Assembly: GCA_032158295.1 (NCBI GenBank)
Contig: CM063243.1
Location: 3,232,948 to 3,296,947, forward strand
Reading direction: 5' to 3'
From: Pycnopodia helianthoides
Lineage: Eukaryota; Echinodermata; Asteroidea; Forcipulatida; Asteriidae
DNA length: 64,000 nt
Part shown: piece after piece, positions 12,035-44,551 of the stretch
Position numbering within the stretch: the stretch's first letter is position 1
Layout: each line of letters begins with the position of its first letter
Notes under the pieces: generated by a model
What the model saw: the letters and a program-made list of their open reading frames with translations, nothing else
What the model was told of the DNA's origin: nothing
The model's database searches: none
Position numbers and translations under genes: made by a program

Positions 12035-12251
12035 GCCCTTCCCATGAAATATGCTTATTACAATCGCGCATGCGTTCAGACACTATTGGTTGGCAAACGT
12101 CAGAAAATTGTGCACTAGGGTGACGCACGAATGCGTGTGCGTCACGCCCCCATCAGCCCCATACAAAAAGGCACAATGTTCCCTCAGTTTGTAAACTAGT
12201 AGTGTAAGCGGGCACGCGTGGTGTGCAATTTACATACTTTATGGGAAGGAT
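12035..12251. repeat. MITE with GCCCTTCCCATGAAATATG ends
   Basis: Short intact relative of 1956-2403: both contain CGCATGCGT, CAGACACTATTG and the closing ATTTACATA-TT-ATGGGAAGG. Confidence 0.75.
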
Positions 12252-12740
12252 CTTTTGACCAGAAGTGCCCCCCCCCCAAAAAAAAATGTTGCAGCCCCTT
12301 TACCCCCCCCCCCACCCCCCGAACAAAAAAAAAATAAATGTAAAATCTATTATCACTCACGAATGTTAGCTGCGAACTGTCCTAAGCGTTTTATACTTAT
12401 CAATATAGGACCCCTGTATTAACTTTTGGAGTGTCGGAACAGTATACAATGTACATGGCAAAATAAAGTTCAACACGTGATCGCGTGATCCACCAATCAA
12501 ATTACAAGGATCTATAAGTGCGGTATTAACGCTTTGTGTACGCAGCTTTCCAAATCTGTTGAAATCTTTGCAGGATTTAAACCGGTCACCTTATAATCAG
12601 TGGTGTGACCAGAGGAGGCAGCCCCCCCCCCACTTACAACCCTTGCCCCCCCCCCCCAAATGAACAAATAAATGGTTCAGTATATTATATAGTCCCCCCC
12701 CCCCCCCTAACAACAAATAGTTTTAATAAAGAAATAATCG

Positions 12741-13085
12741 TGGCGTGTCGTGGCCGAGCGGTCTAGTTCACCGGACCCAAGCTCTGGTGTTGTCAGCAGC
12801 ACAGTGTGGGTTTAAACCCAGGTCATGACACTTGTGCCCTTGAGCTAGGCACTTAACCATAATTGCTTCGTAAAAAGTTGGGAAGGTAGTGCATTCTGCT
12901 CTACCAGCCCGGGCTCCCAGTGGATGAATACCCATCATGCCTATACATCCTTACGGACTGTGAAGGGGGTATAACCCTGTTTCAGCCCCAGGAGTAGGTG
13001 GCAACGTGCCCCTGGTGTCAGTTGATTTGGATCGCTAAGTGTAGCCCTCACCTTGAGTAGCCGTTCGGCCTTGTGATTTAGGCGA
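12741..13085 (+). repeat. tRNA-derived SINE (family B)
   Basis: A Ser/Leu-tRNA-like A box, TGGCCGAGCGG, and a B box region, GGGTTTAAACCC, precede ACACTTGTGCCCTTGAGCTA and GGCACTTAACCATAATTGC. The B box is mutated, so it is not a functional tRNA. Confidence 0.75.
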
Positions 13086-13154
13086 TATCTCATAAATAAT
13101 TTTTTTAAATAAAGATATAACATAAAATAAAAATAAAAAATATCAAGTAAATAA

Positions 13155-13475
13155 AACAAAATCAATTAATAAAATAAATTAAATAAGTTAAACAAATAAA
13201 ATCAATGAAATAAATGAAATAGATGAAATGGATGAAATAAATGAAATAAATGAAATAAATGAAATAAATTAATGAAATAAATAAATGAAATAAATGAAAT
13301 AAATTAATGAAATAACTGAAATAAATGAAATAAATAAATAAATGAAATAAATGAAATAAATGAAATAAATGAAATAAATGAAATAAATGAAATAAATGAA
13401 ATAAACGAAATAAATGAAATAAATGAAATAAATGAAATAAATGAAATAAATGAATTTAATGAAATAAATGAATAA
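13155..13475. repeat. 9-bp minisatellite (AAATAAATG)n
   Basis: About 30 tandem units with single-base variants. The minus strand reads as an open frame only because the unit lacks stop codons in that orientation. Confidence 0.9.
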
Positions 13476-13744
13476 TAAAAAAAATGAGCTGGCACCAGTC
13501 ACAACAATGTAAACTTTATGGAATAACAGCTGGTAAACCTGTTTCCGCTAAGCATCATTTTTTTGTGCTCAGCAGGTTTTTTGGCCTACAGGCCTTGTAA
13601 AATTTGGCCTAGTTAGTCAAACAGGAAGCTTTTGCTGTCCTGCTCTTGTACAAGGTGTGCGTTGTGGAGAGTTATATTTTAAGTTGGCAAAGTTTTTCCT
13701 GATTTTAATCATAATTCATACCCAAATCCTCTTGTGGTACCCCA

Positions 13745-13883
13745 GGGCCCAAATTCATAGCTTAAGCAATTGCTTTCACAAAATGGTATTTGGGCTGGTA
13801 ACCCAAATTATGGTAAATATATTTCTTGTAGTGCTTAGCAATTTTTTTGTGCTTAACTAAGCAGCTCTATGAATTTGGGCCCC
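13745..13883. repeat. Palindromic M1 element
   Basis: GGGCCCAAATTCATAGCTTA at the left, GCAGCTCTATGAATTTGGGC at the right, internally shortened. Confidence 0.75.
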
Positions 13884-14584
13884 GAAGGGTTTAAATCCAA
13901 TCCCCAAGTAAGCACTTTTCAGTGCTCTTTTTCGGCTGTTAATTTTTATAAGAAATCCACATGGAAGTACGCGTCTGCATATAAATAGAAAAAATTGTTT
14001 TAAAGTATTGAGTAATACTAAATATAAGCTTATAAAATGTATTATTTTGTTTTATAGTAGCTTTTAATCTCATAGGTCAAGATTTCAAGTTCGGGGACAC
14101 CAGGGTGGGGGAGGGGGAGGGGGAGGGGGAGGGGTTGATGGGCGATTGAGGGCACAGTGTCACGTCCTCGTGCACCTGTAGTAACGCCACTTCAATTTCA
14201 AATTTTGAAAAACGCCGTTGCCTACAAACACAATCCTGTCTGTATCGTAATTGCAATTTAAATTCTAGGTCCTGCGATCGTCAGTAGGCCCATGGAGGAC
14301 GCATTTTCTCTGGTAAAAGCACATTACTTTTCTCCAACAATGAGTGGCGTAGTTTAAGGCTGGATTGATTTTCATTATTGACCTATGACCCACGAGAAAC
14401 TCAAAAGGGTGTGTGCCGAGCACGTGGTGAGAACTAATTGGTACTGTCGACGTTCGTGCTCACCGATGTCTCAGAATGTTCAGTTATTCCCACACTACAA
14501 CGCTTTGTGAGTCGTCAAATAGTCCCGAATATTATTGAACGGGTCTGGAGGCGAAATTTCAGTGGCAATGGCGGGCAGAAAAAT

Positions 14585-14631
14585 ATGACAGCGGTGATTT
14601 ACCACAAACTACACCAAGTTAAATTTATCAG
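14585..14631 (+). CDS. Candidate first exon of a small plus-strand gene
   Basis: ATG at 14585 opens MTAVIYHKLHQVKFI and reaches a GTAAGC donor preceded by CAG, ending in phase 2. The exon at 17696 accepts that phase. No homology is recognised; the link is based only on splice-site quality and phase. Confidence 0.25.
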
Positions 14632-14923
14632 GTAAGCAAGACTTCCATTCCAAATTACTTTATAGCACTGGGGAATGTATTTTGATGGACGGAGCACTAC
14701 TTCGGAAGGTCTGTTTATAACCAAATTTAAAATATTTAAGTCTGTCAATTGTAATATTAAAATATAGGTCCAGCAATATCATGCATAACTTCGTTGAGCA
14801 ATTTTTCCCAATCACCGTCCCCCGGTCCCCGGTCCCCCGGTCCCCCGGTCCCCCGTCCCGGCCCCGGCCCATTTAGCCTCGCAGTGTTGCTGGCGGCACT
14901 CTGCACACGACGGCCGTCCCACA

Positions 14924-15109
14924 GGGCCCACTTTCAATGAGCTGACCAAGCACAAAATGTTGCTTACAAATGTTCAGCTAAGCACAAAATGGTCACAACT
15001 TGTACGTGTGGCATAGTGTTTTAAAGGTCGGTAACCTTTTAGTGGTAAGCAAAATTGTTCTGTGCTCAGCTAAATTTTGTGCCCAAGCAGCTCTATAAAA
15101 TTGGACCCC
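14924..15109. repeat. Palindromic M1 element
   Basis: Starts GGGCCCACTTTCAATGAGCT and ends AGCAGCTCTATAAAATTGGAC, with the usual GCTTAC and GTGCTCAGC interior motifs. Confidence 0.75.
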
Positions 15110-16360
15110 AGCCCAATTATAAAAGTATATACAAAGATCCTAAGAGGGGAAGGGGCGGGGAGGGGGGGGGAGCAACAAAACACCTTGACACAACAAACGA
15201 AACAGAAGACGTTTTTTTTTATGTTTACCATTTTATAAGAAATTTATAAATGGCATTGGCAATTCTTTGTATAGAACAATATTAGTAAAAATTCTGCTTG
15301 CTGTTAAAACCACTGGCTTTAATAAATACAACTTTGATCTAATTAGACATCAAATCAATAAATAATAACTTGGTTGCGGTTGATTGGGCAGGATCTATAC
15401 AATACTTCATCTGGACATTTCTTCTTCTTTTTTTACAGTCACGAATAAATAAATGTCATCTTCTTTTTTCTTCTTTTTTTACAAAACTGCTTTGACCTCT
15501 ATCTGGGTATTAAATGCATGTTAATATTTCATAATTCAAAAAGGTTCGACTTGAAAACTTCAGGTGAGGTCTCACAAAGAAAGGTATTTCGTCAAAAAAT
15601 TTGACATTATGAGGGATGGAACAGTAAATAAATACGTCACCGGAGGTACAGTAATCTCAGAAAGTTAGATTAAAATAACTAAAATCGGACAAAAATTCTG
15701 CAGACCTATCGACCACTTCTTACATTCTTTAAACGCAGTGTTCCACCTTCCCCCAAAACACATTACAAAACTCTCTGAGAATGCATCTCACAAATATTTG
15801 CTTATCTATAATACAAACAAACTCCTTTTAAATATACTCCTTCGGTTACATTCTCTACCGAAACTATTCCCGAAACTTCACCCACGATTTCTTCTTAGTA
15901 GTCTTTCAACATGGATGCAGAAATAACCCCTAATGTTAAAAAACATGCAGAAAATATATATATATTTTGTTTTAAAAGCTACATTTGAAAACCATGGTGT
16001 GAAAATAGACTATGTTGTAGTGGAAGTTAGTGTTAGTACACAATGCGGACTTCTTATTTTGATGACAAAGTTCATTTCGTTTTCTGTAATTCAAGTGTTT
16101 AGTGTTGCTGGCAAGAAACTTCCCAAACATTCTACCAAGTATCAGGGAACTGATGAACCAAGTGGTTTTTGTTTTTTTTGAAATGCGACTCAACGACTTT
16201 TGATTGACAATTGTTCTTTGGAGAGAAGTCTCCCCAGGGGGGACCTGAAACCATTCCTGGGTCATTGCGACCCGGAATCTTTGTCAGAATGACCCAGAAA
16301 TGGATCAAACTGACATACAATCCGAGCTGAAAATCCCATTTTTAAAACCAGTTTCTGGGT

Positions 16361-16486
16361 CAGCCTAACCCAGAAATGGGTCAGCCTAACCCAGAAATGG
16401 GTCAGCCTAACCCAGAAATGGGTAAGCCTAACCCAGAAATGGGTCAGCCTAACCCAGAAATGGGTCAGCCTAACCCAGAAATGGGT
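16361..16486. repeat. Six-unit 21-bp tandem array containing a GAAA hairpin
   Basis: Each unit is CAGCCTA followed by ACCCAGAAATGGGT, a perfect 5-bp stem (ACCCA/TGGGT) with a GAAA loop. Related GACCCAGAAATGG and TTTCTGGGTC motifs flank the array from 16230 to 16530. One unit carries an A for C change. Confidence 0.9.
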
Positions 16487-17695
16487 CAGGCCCCTCTGGA
16501 ACCCGGGGTCAATTTTGACCCAGGATTTTGATCAAGATCCGAGGGTTATGCGTATTGAAGTCAATCCATGACAGGAATAGTGCGGTTTATCCGCAGTATT
16601 TTTAATCATCATTTGTGATAAATAATGAAAGACTAGATTAGACAAATGCTTTCGAGTAGAGTTTCGTGTAGAGATTCAGTCTTAGGGGAGTAAATGAAAT
16701 TGCTTCACTGCTCATTTTGCATAAAAGTGAAATTGCCCCCTGATGGAAGGAAATTGTTTCTGATATAAATAGACATAGTCAAAGCCCATGATGTGATGAA
16801 TACTATGCTAATGCAATCATAACATGACATTTGTGGCCACCTGGTCCTTCAATTACTCCTTCAATGGACCACTATATGACAGTCATCTTAATAGTGATCT
16901 TTGCATTAGAACTTGGCATCAACTGAACACAGAAAAGAGTAGAGAACAATCAATGCGCATTACCATACATGCACGTCACGTGGTAGTGCAACGTCGCGTC
17001 CACAGTAGGACAGAGTAGGGTCAAGCCCAGCATTGCGCCGGGTTCTATTTTTCATGATCGAAACACGGCTACACAAACTGAGAGGAGTGATTTTTATTTG
17101 CGGTTTGGTGCAAATTGTCTGAGAGAAGTTGCAAGATAAAAAGAACGACCCAGGCCATCGAACAAGATGACTGTGCGCCCTGACTCAAGGGAAAACAAAC
17201 AGCACCGATTGATTACAAGAGCACTAAAAGACTATGTACATTTATATCAGAAAAGGTCGTCATCGAAGTGGAATTAGAGTTTGCTTTTAAAGAAAATAGC
17301 TCAGGTACAAATTGTCCGTCTCAAGAAAAAAAGTTCAGTGAAGTTTTCTCCGTGTAAAGTTTTTTCTTTAAACGACTTTAAACGTTTTACGTTGTTGCAT
17401 AGATGGTGACTACTCACTGACCAGCAATTCCATTTCTGTCTTTTAAATAAAATTAAAAAATTGGCTTAAGTATCTAAAAAGAAATTTGTGATTTTTTCCG
17501 TTTGTTTTCTTAAAATCTGTGGAACAATCCTAGTCAAAGGTTATTGCTGAAAACTTAAAGGAACACTCCGTACTGTACAAATAAATACAACGTAAATATA
17601 TCCGTAAATTGTACAGCTGTCCAAGCGCAGCCACTTCTTTAAGATTAAATCAAAATTACTTCTCCCTTTACCTCACCAAACCCTCCAAAATCCAG

Positions 17696-17809
17696 GAAGG
17701 TGTCCGATTTTGGAGGATTTGGGACTGTGGGCCCAAATAAGAATGGCTTGTCACTGGGCCGGGCATACCAATCGAAGTCCACACATGTCGGTGTTGGGTG
17801 ACCATGGAG
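17696..17809 (+). CDS. Candidate middle exon of a small plus-strand gene
   Basis: A pyrimidine-rich tract ending AATCCAG precedes an open frame reading KVSDFGGFGTVGPNKNGLSL then GRAYQSKSTHVGVG. GC content is visibly above the surroundings. The donor is uncertain (GTGACC near 17804 or nearby GT), so the end is approximate. The opposite strand is also open here (17645-17872, DFDWYARPSDKPFLFGP), so the strand is not settled. Confidence 0.25.
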
Positions 17810-17915
17810 TTGGAGGGCTGAGGTTGCCTTGGGAGTAAGGGTTCTACAACGGTCTATGAGTAAACACTGCACAAAGCTTTTACTCTTTGCTTTTTAATAG
17901 TCATGTCTGTTGTAG

Positions 17916-18029
17916 GGTAAAATGGACGGCTCATCGTGGCAAGTCGACAGCAAGGAATCGTATCCAAATACCAGACTACATGAACATTATGGACTCCCCT
18001 CTGTGCTTCATACTACAGCATCCCAATAA
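17916..18029 (+). CDS. Candidate last exon of a small plus-strand gene
   Basis: A TCTGTTGTAG acceptor is followed by GKMDGSSWQVDSKESYPNTR, LHEHYGLPSVLHTTASQ and TAA at 18027-18029. A second frame from the same acceptor stays open to 18090. AATAAA at 18109-18114 would serve as poly(A) signal. The SYPNTR-YGLP style resembles short ciliary microtubule-inner proteins, but I do not recognise a family. Confidence 0.3.
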   Translation, partial: GKMDGSSWQVDSKESYPNTRLHEHYGLPSVLHTTASQ

Positions 18030-18108
18030 ACCAACGCCAAGTTTTCATTATTTTGAATTTGTATCTCAACCAAAGCCTATCCTTTTTTAAGGAAGTTTTT
18101 GTGTGTGT

Positions 18109-18114
18109 AATAAA
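18109..18114 (+). promoter_or_regulatory. Candidate AATAAA poly(A) signal
   Basis: The hexamer lies 80 nt after the TAA of the candidate exon at 17916-18029, a typical distance for a short 3' UTR. Confidence 0.3.
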
Positions 18115-18438
18115 AATACCCATAATTCATGCCGAGGGGTAAAACAAAAGTCCATCTCCTTATTTTTGAAGGGATGGAGCTGAATTCCTAACAGTAATGA
18201 TGTTTTGAATTACGATTCCTTGCAACTCTACTTTGTTTTTAAAGAGGAGTTTTATCCGACTGCTGTGATCTACAATTAAAACCCTGTTGTGGTCACTTAG
18301 ATAAGAAAGCTACCTGTGGTTGGCTCTCGGCCAGGCCATACAGAACCCTACCATACTGAGTGAAGTCTTACAGCACAAATTTAGTAACATTTTTATTTCT
18401 CTGTTTAACGGTCTGAGACAGCATCGGTAATGTGGGAA

Positions 18439-18629
18439 TCAAATTTCACAGAGCTGCTTAAGCACAAAAAGCAGCTAAGCGTAACAAAATTATGCTTGCC
18501 GGAATAAGGTTACCAGCCAAAATACCATGTCATGTGTACAATTTGTGACTGGTACCCTGCTCATTTCTGCTTAGCAGGCAATTGTCAAGCAACACTTTCT
18601 GCTATAGCAGCTCTATGACATTGGGCCCT
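18439..18629. repeat. Palindromic M1 element
   Basis: AGAGCTGCTTAAGCAC at the left and AGCAGCTCTATGACATTGGG at the right, with the interior ATTATGCTTGCC and GGTTACCAGCCAAAATACCA. Confidence 0.85.
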
Positions 18630-20439
18630 GGTGTTGGCTCTACATCAACTCAATACAGACATACTCATAATTCTGACATGACCCTACTACCTCCATTGTA
18701 CGCAATCCATTTCAATTGTTACAGTTTACACCATCAGTACCATTTGCTGTACCCTACCTTTTTTATACGGCAGGTCCCGTCTACACAAAGCTTTCTGGGA
18801 GCCACTCGGCACTATATTTAGCAGTTTCTAGGCCCCCCCTTGTTTTTTAAAATGTCAAAGAGACATTTTGATATTGTGTCTGCACGCACAGCACGCAGAC
18901 ATGGGAAGCGCTACACTGAGCAAACTCATCTCCATTGTATCGAGACAAATCGTACAACCATGGGACACCACAAAATATTTTCAAATCTGACCAAATTTAC
19001 AGCTGACATTAGTCCCTCCTAAGTATTTTCATATGCGTTTATTTTTTTAAGCAATTCCTTCAATATATTTAGTCAGGATTTTTATTTTTACCTTTTACTG
19101 ATAAACATTTTTTTCTAGTGGATAAAAAAGTTTGCAGGTATCTTTTGAAAACCCAAATTTGAATAAGGGTTTTTACATTTTTCGACAGAAAAATATCTTA
19201 CAAGAATAAATGTTTTGTCGAGTAAGCCTCAATAACTTGTGCAGATTTCCAAAACCATGATTATCAAACGGTGATTTTTGCCAGAAACCATGGCAAATTA
19301 TTCTGGTTGTGCTTTTGTTTTCTCTCTGTTTTTCTTTATATTTTTGAACTTTTCTGAGCGTGGAACAATCTTTGTTCACGTGATGAACCTCAAGACAGTG
19401 ATGGCAGCAGATCTCAGAGATTAACACCAACTTGTGAAGTATGTTTGACTGCCAATGACGTGAATGAGAACTAAATATCCTAGTGTGGTGTCCCCTACCT
19501 CTTGTACATGTAGTTATCTCTCAGGTACTTCCATACCCTATGAAGAAATCAAAACCACAAATCCTAGCTGTGCGAGTTTCATCTGAAACGTGGCTGTCTT
19601 CCTAACAGCAAGTCCCAAGTATATATATATATCTGACACCACCCATTCTTCGATAAGGGAGGAATGCAAGCAAGTAGTAACTCAGAACGTTGTTTAGTGC
19701 ATCGGACTAAAGTTCTAGTGGCTGAGTCATCACGGTGTGGGTTCAAGTCCCGGTCGTGACACTTGTGTCCTCGAGCACGACACTTTTAACTGTAATTGCT
19801 TCTCATCGCCCAGGGGTAAATGGTACCTGTGAGGGCAGAGCTAGTTCTTGTGATTGATTTAGGCTTGTGCGCTACACACCTGGCAGCGCAGGCTGCATAC
19901 TCCCCAGGGAGCTACGTTTGGTTGTTCAGGCCCGATACTTTGTTCTTGTCAAGGGCAGGCAATTTTCCTTCAGTGAATGGCACCTCTGTGAGGGAAATTT
20001 TGATCTCCACTGGAACATTTCAATGGGTACCAAGGCAATGACAAGGGGCATAGAGGCAATTGCTTCCGCACCTGGTAGTTTCTCATATCCTTTGGTATGT
20101 CAGAGGCAAAGAAGATCTTCACTTCATCCTTTACCACTAGATGTAATTTTCCTCAAATGTGACAGAAAATACCTTGTGTATGGACAGGGCTGTCTTCCTC
20201 ATTGTTACCGTAGTAATTTGGGCAGATGTGCTCTTTAGCCAGAAAAGAGGGCAGCAGAGTGATTACCCAGGGGACCTGGGGGAAAGGACTCATAATATCT
20301 AGCAGCCATGACAGCTGATGGAGTATAGACTTCTATCGAGCTGGGGAAACTGATTGGTGTCAGATATATATATAAAAAACGTTGTAGTCACCTACTTTAC
20401 AGACCTGCCCTAATGACAACACCGGTCCCCCTACAGGTT
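18630..20439. other. Intergenic stretch and probable TTBK 3' UTR
   Basis: No coding exon supported. The right part (toward 20439) should be TTBK 3' UTR on the minus strand. It contains a family B SINE at 19692-19900. Confidence 0.45.
19692..19900 (+). repeat. tRNA-derived SINE (family B)
   Basis: GGGTTCAAGTCCCGGTCGTG (B box), then ACACTTGTGTCCTCGAGCAC and TGTAATTGCTTCTC; same body as the other family B copies. Confidence 0.7.
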
Positions 20440-40689
<20,250 letters not shown>

Positions 40690-40879
40690 TGCTGCTAGTC
40701 CTACTCCTACTGTATCTTAAAGGTTATGGAGACATGAGTTATTCTTTACTGTTGTCTTCACTATCCTCCACCATCCTGGAACAGAGCAATCAGGAAAAAA
40801 AAGTTCAGGCTGCTGACAGAAATACAAACTGTGCCTCTTAGATATTGTTGTTTATATTTTAATAATACATTTTGTAGTA

Positions 40880-41195
40880 TTGAACCTATTCCTTTACACA
40901 GCACCATGTAGTGGTTAACACGATGCTGAGGCCCAATATGCTGCCAATCAAACCAGGAACACCGGGGCGAACCCCTTCTCTTTTTGATAAGTGCACTGGG
41001 TTCTTTCACGTGCATTACACAACACACGGGACCAACATGTATGGCTTTACGTCCCATCCGAAGGATGCAGTAATAATGGTTGTGTCGTGCTTAAGGACAA
41101 AAGTGTCATGACCGGGACTCGAACCACACCTCTGCTGAACAGAAACACCAGAGCTTGAGTCCGGTGCTCTTATCCGCTCGGCCAGGACACACCAT
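40880..41195 (-). repeat. tRNA-derived SINE (family B), near full length
   Basis: On the minus strand: A box TGGCCGAGCGG, variable arm, B box GGTTCGAGTCCCGG, then ATGACACTTTTGTCCTTAAG and a ~200-bp body. The tRNA part resembles a Ser/Leu tRNA. Confidence 0.8.
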
Positions 41196-41238
41196 TTTCG
41201 GAAGTGTTTATAGATAGTTCCCGACAGACGCCATCTTT

Positions 41239-41935
41239 AAGTTTGGGCTATATCGTGGCGATACCACGATATTATCGAATATCGCGATACTAGTTCTGAA
41301 ACGATTATGATATCGGGTCACATTTTTTTAAATCGTGATATCGGTAAATCGCGATATCGTTAAGTATCGCGATGTATTTCCTAGCCGAGACGATCTTGCA
41401 ACAATAAATCTCCTCGTCAAGACGATATTGCAACAATAAATCTCCTAGTTGAGACGATTTGCTGCATCAAAGAGCTGTCAAAGAGTTGCAAGTCACAGAC
41501 CGCAACCGCAAGATTCCCCAACAGATCCGATCCGACGGGGTTTAGTCTTCGAAAAAACCAACATCAAAGCCTTAGCGATCAGGCGGTCTCACGCAGACGG
41601 GTGTTATCACGTGCGTTCCCGTGCGTGTTGCGGACGTGCGAGTAGCGTGATCTAATTAGTTATGCACACATAAAGAACAGTCTGTCATGCGCAGTTAACA
41701 CATTAAATGTGTGTAAGTAATAGGCCCAGGTTTTCATACCATAGGTTTAGAGTAAAACCCGAAGAATAGGTGATTGGAACAACGGCAGAAATGATCAGTC
41801 AATCATAGCCACAACTCACAACGTGAGAATTGTAGTAGATTGACGGCATAAAGAAATAATCGCGATTATATCGAATATCGCGATATATTCTCAACGATAT
41901 ATCGTGGCTGAGAAAAAGCGATATCGCCCAAGCTT
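41239..41935. mobile_element. hAT-like non-autonomous element with GGGCTATATCG/CGATATCGCCC ends
   Basis: The left end AAGTTTGGGCTATATCGTGG is imperfectly inverted at the right (AAGCGATATCGCCCAAGCTT). CGATATCG-type palindromes crowd both ends. GGGCGATATCG termini are familiar from hAT MITEs; no transposase frame. Confidence 0.6.
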
Positions 41936-42427
41936 ACTTCTAATCCAACCCCCGCCCCTTCCCCCATCCCCAACCACATCTCAACACCCATTTCTGTGAC
42001 TTCCAACACACACATTTCCTGAGAAAGAAACAATAAACATGCACATAAAGTCAATTTTGATGTACAACACTTATGTCGATTTTCAGGCAACCTTATTGCT
42101 GAGGGGACAGGCAACGTATCAACACGAAAACAGTGTCCCTGGATTGCTTTTATTTCTCCTTCTCATGAATCACAGTCAACTGAGCTCTACTTCTTTTATT
42201 GCAAATCTCCAGTTTGACGTCACAACTCACCGTGTGAAGTACGCATGAAGGAGGCTGTTGGGGTACAATAAACGGGGGGAATGACCCTAAAAGAGCGAAC
42301 TGTCCATTTGGCGGTGACAGCCACTGCATTTATAATCGACATTCAGCTACATGTACTTGTCACTAACGAGCATTTCTGTTCGGAACATCAACGGACATCA
42401 TGGAGGGCAATCGCCTCAATGCCCCAT

Positions 42428-42624
42428 GGCCAAATTTCATGGAGCTGCTTTTAAACGCAGAAAATATTGACTGAACAATTGTCTACTAAGCAGAAATGAG
42501 CAGGATGCCAGTCACAAGTTGTACAAGTGACATGGTATTTTGGCTGGTAAACTTATTCTGGTAAGCATAATTTTGTTGTGCTTAGTTACTTTTTGTGCCT
42601 AAGCAGCTCTATGAAATTGGGCCC
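42428..42624. repeat. Palindromic M1 element
   Basis: CAAATTTCATGGAGCTGCTT at the left; AAGCAGCTCTATGAAATTGG then GCCCC at the right. One of the best-preserved copies. Confidence 0.88.
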
Positions 42625-44551
42625 CGGTCATTGCCCTGGTGCCCCTAAAAATGCTCCAGTATAAATTTACATTTCCTCAATGAAGTGCCCTTCACCAAGG
42701 TGAAAACTGTTTTGTCCTTCCAAGAACAAAGTAGCAGGCCTGCATTCATACAATTGTTTCAGTCAAATTTTAACATGGAGGGTTTTAGCTTGTGATGTCA
42801 TATGCCGAGAGTCTATATACACTGTTCTTTATTTTAGGGCATCTCTATGGGGAGGGGGGGGGGGGGGCAATTTAAAATTGTACTACCAGAAGATTTCAAG
42901 GGGAACCAAGGCAATGACCAGGGGCAACAAAGGCGATTGCAATGAAAACAACATCTGCGGCTACCGAGAACGGCAGAAGAAAGGGGGAAAGACGCATTTA
43001 AAAAAAAAAAAAACAAGTTTCTGTCGGAGACAAAATCCCGCAGAACCACAATATGTAACAGAATGACGATGAGTGCTCGGTAACTTCTGGGATCCAAGTG
43101 TCTTGTCCCTGTGCAGCAAGTTCTTCCACAACAATTCCAAAGCAATACTTGGACAGAACTTTCTCCAGCCAGAGAACTTGTAATTAGGCTGGTTCTTCAA
43201 GAGGGATTGAGAGCTGCTTCACTGTCTGCCACAGTGCCAGTATATTCCTCGTTAGCTGGGCTTCAGTCCTTGATCCCCCCCCCAAAAAAAAAATCCACTT
43301 CATTTCCCCACGAGGAGACTCTTGATCCCATTTGAAATTATTCCTTCCAAGAACTGGATCACTGAAAATGCAAATTACTCCCCGACACGTTTGCTCATCG
43401 AACACTCACCATACCCCTGTAATCCTGAATGTGACTTCAATATATATAGTTCCTTTTCAGTCAATGATAACGGACACCTCTGCTGTGAAGGCGGACTTCA
43501 TTTATCTTCCATAATTCCGTAGTTCAGCTCATGTCCGTGAAATCCGAGGAGAACGTCTCAAAATCTTAATGCTGTTTGATCCAATTTTCGGAATGTATAA
43601 TCCAGAGGTTGAAGATTCTTCAGTTGCATTGTAGTCTACCAAGCTCACTAGATAGCGTTTGCTTCTGGTTTGCTCGGCTCCCTAGACGCGCAGCTTTATA
43701 ACAACAGCCTAGCAAACACCATCTACTTCAACTTCACCTTCCCCGTTGATTTCTGACAGCATCTGCATCAAGAAGACCGTGAGCACAGAGAGATGATTCC
43801 GACACGCTCAGAAGACGCAGAGATGATGAGGAGCATTACCAGAAAGAATGCAGACGGGGGGAACAACCAACGTCACGTCTAGAAGGAGTCTGGATGAAGT
43901 TGCCTCCGGTAACAAACCCAACCCGGTCTTAAAAAGCAGGCGAAAAAGATTGATGGCAACAGATTCTGACATCCAACACAAACTATAAAGATCATGTAAA
44001 TCAAAACCTAGTGTTTGCAATTAGATACACTGTCTATCTGGACAATATGCCTTTCCCTGTATTACTAGTTGAACGACCGTCTGAAGTAGTATCACTGAGC
44101 GCGTTTAACATCAAATGATGACATTCAACTTTGATTTACACACCAGCTTTTAAAACATGTTGCACTACTCATCAGCTTGCTGCGCTGCAATGTGACCATG
44201 GGACAATCAATCCCACCCCGTACAGACATGTAATGTTTCCATTATCCCAGGGCTGCAACAGACAACAGTCAACAAGGCAGGCCGTCCATTACGTCTGGGC
44301 TTTCCTTGGACTTCCGCATTGATTATGTTTGAACACAAAATGATTAGGATGTGACATTGGCAAGAGGTTGCAATCTCCCACGATGATGTGATATGCACAA
44401 TGTACTTTTCAAAGTTTCCAATACAATTCACAAAACATCCGATTATTAAAGAAACCAAAATGAACTTGCAGTTAACAACATGTGGTATAAGATCTCTTTT
44501 CCAACAGTGGTGACCCTGTTAAGAGCTGGTCTGTACTCATTTTGACCAGTG

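Larger units (their letters stand above)
10642..14584. other. Gene-free stretch between the death-domain gene and the small candidate gene
   Basis: No supported exon. It holds two SINEs, one MITE, a 9-bp AT-rich minisatellite, C- and G-homopolymer runs (12268-12320, 12620-12710, 14104-14134) and one M1 element. The Phe/Ile/Tyr repeat frames near 13269-13502 are translations of the minisatellite. Confidence 0.6.

Noticed and set aside
13269..13502. Phe/Ile/Tyr-rich apparent membrane protein on the minus strand
   Set aside because: It is the 9-bp AAATAAATG repeat read without stops; no start context or conservation.
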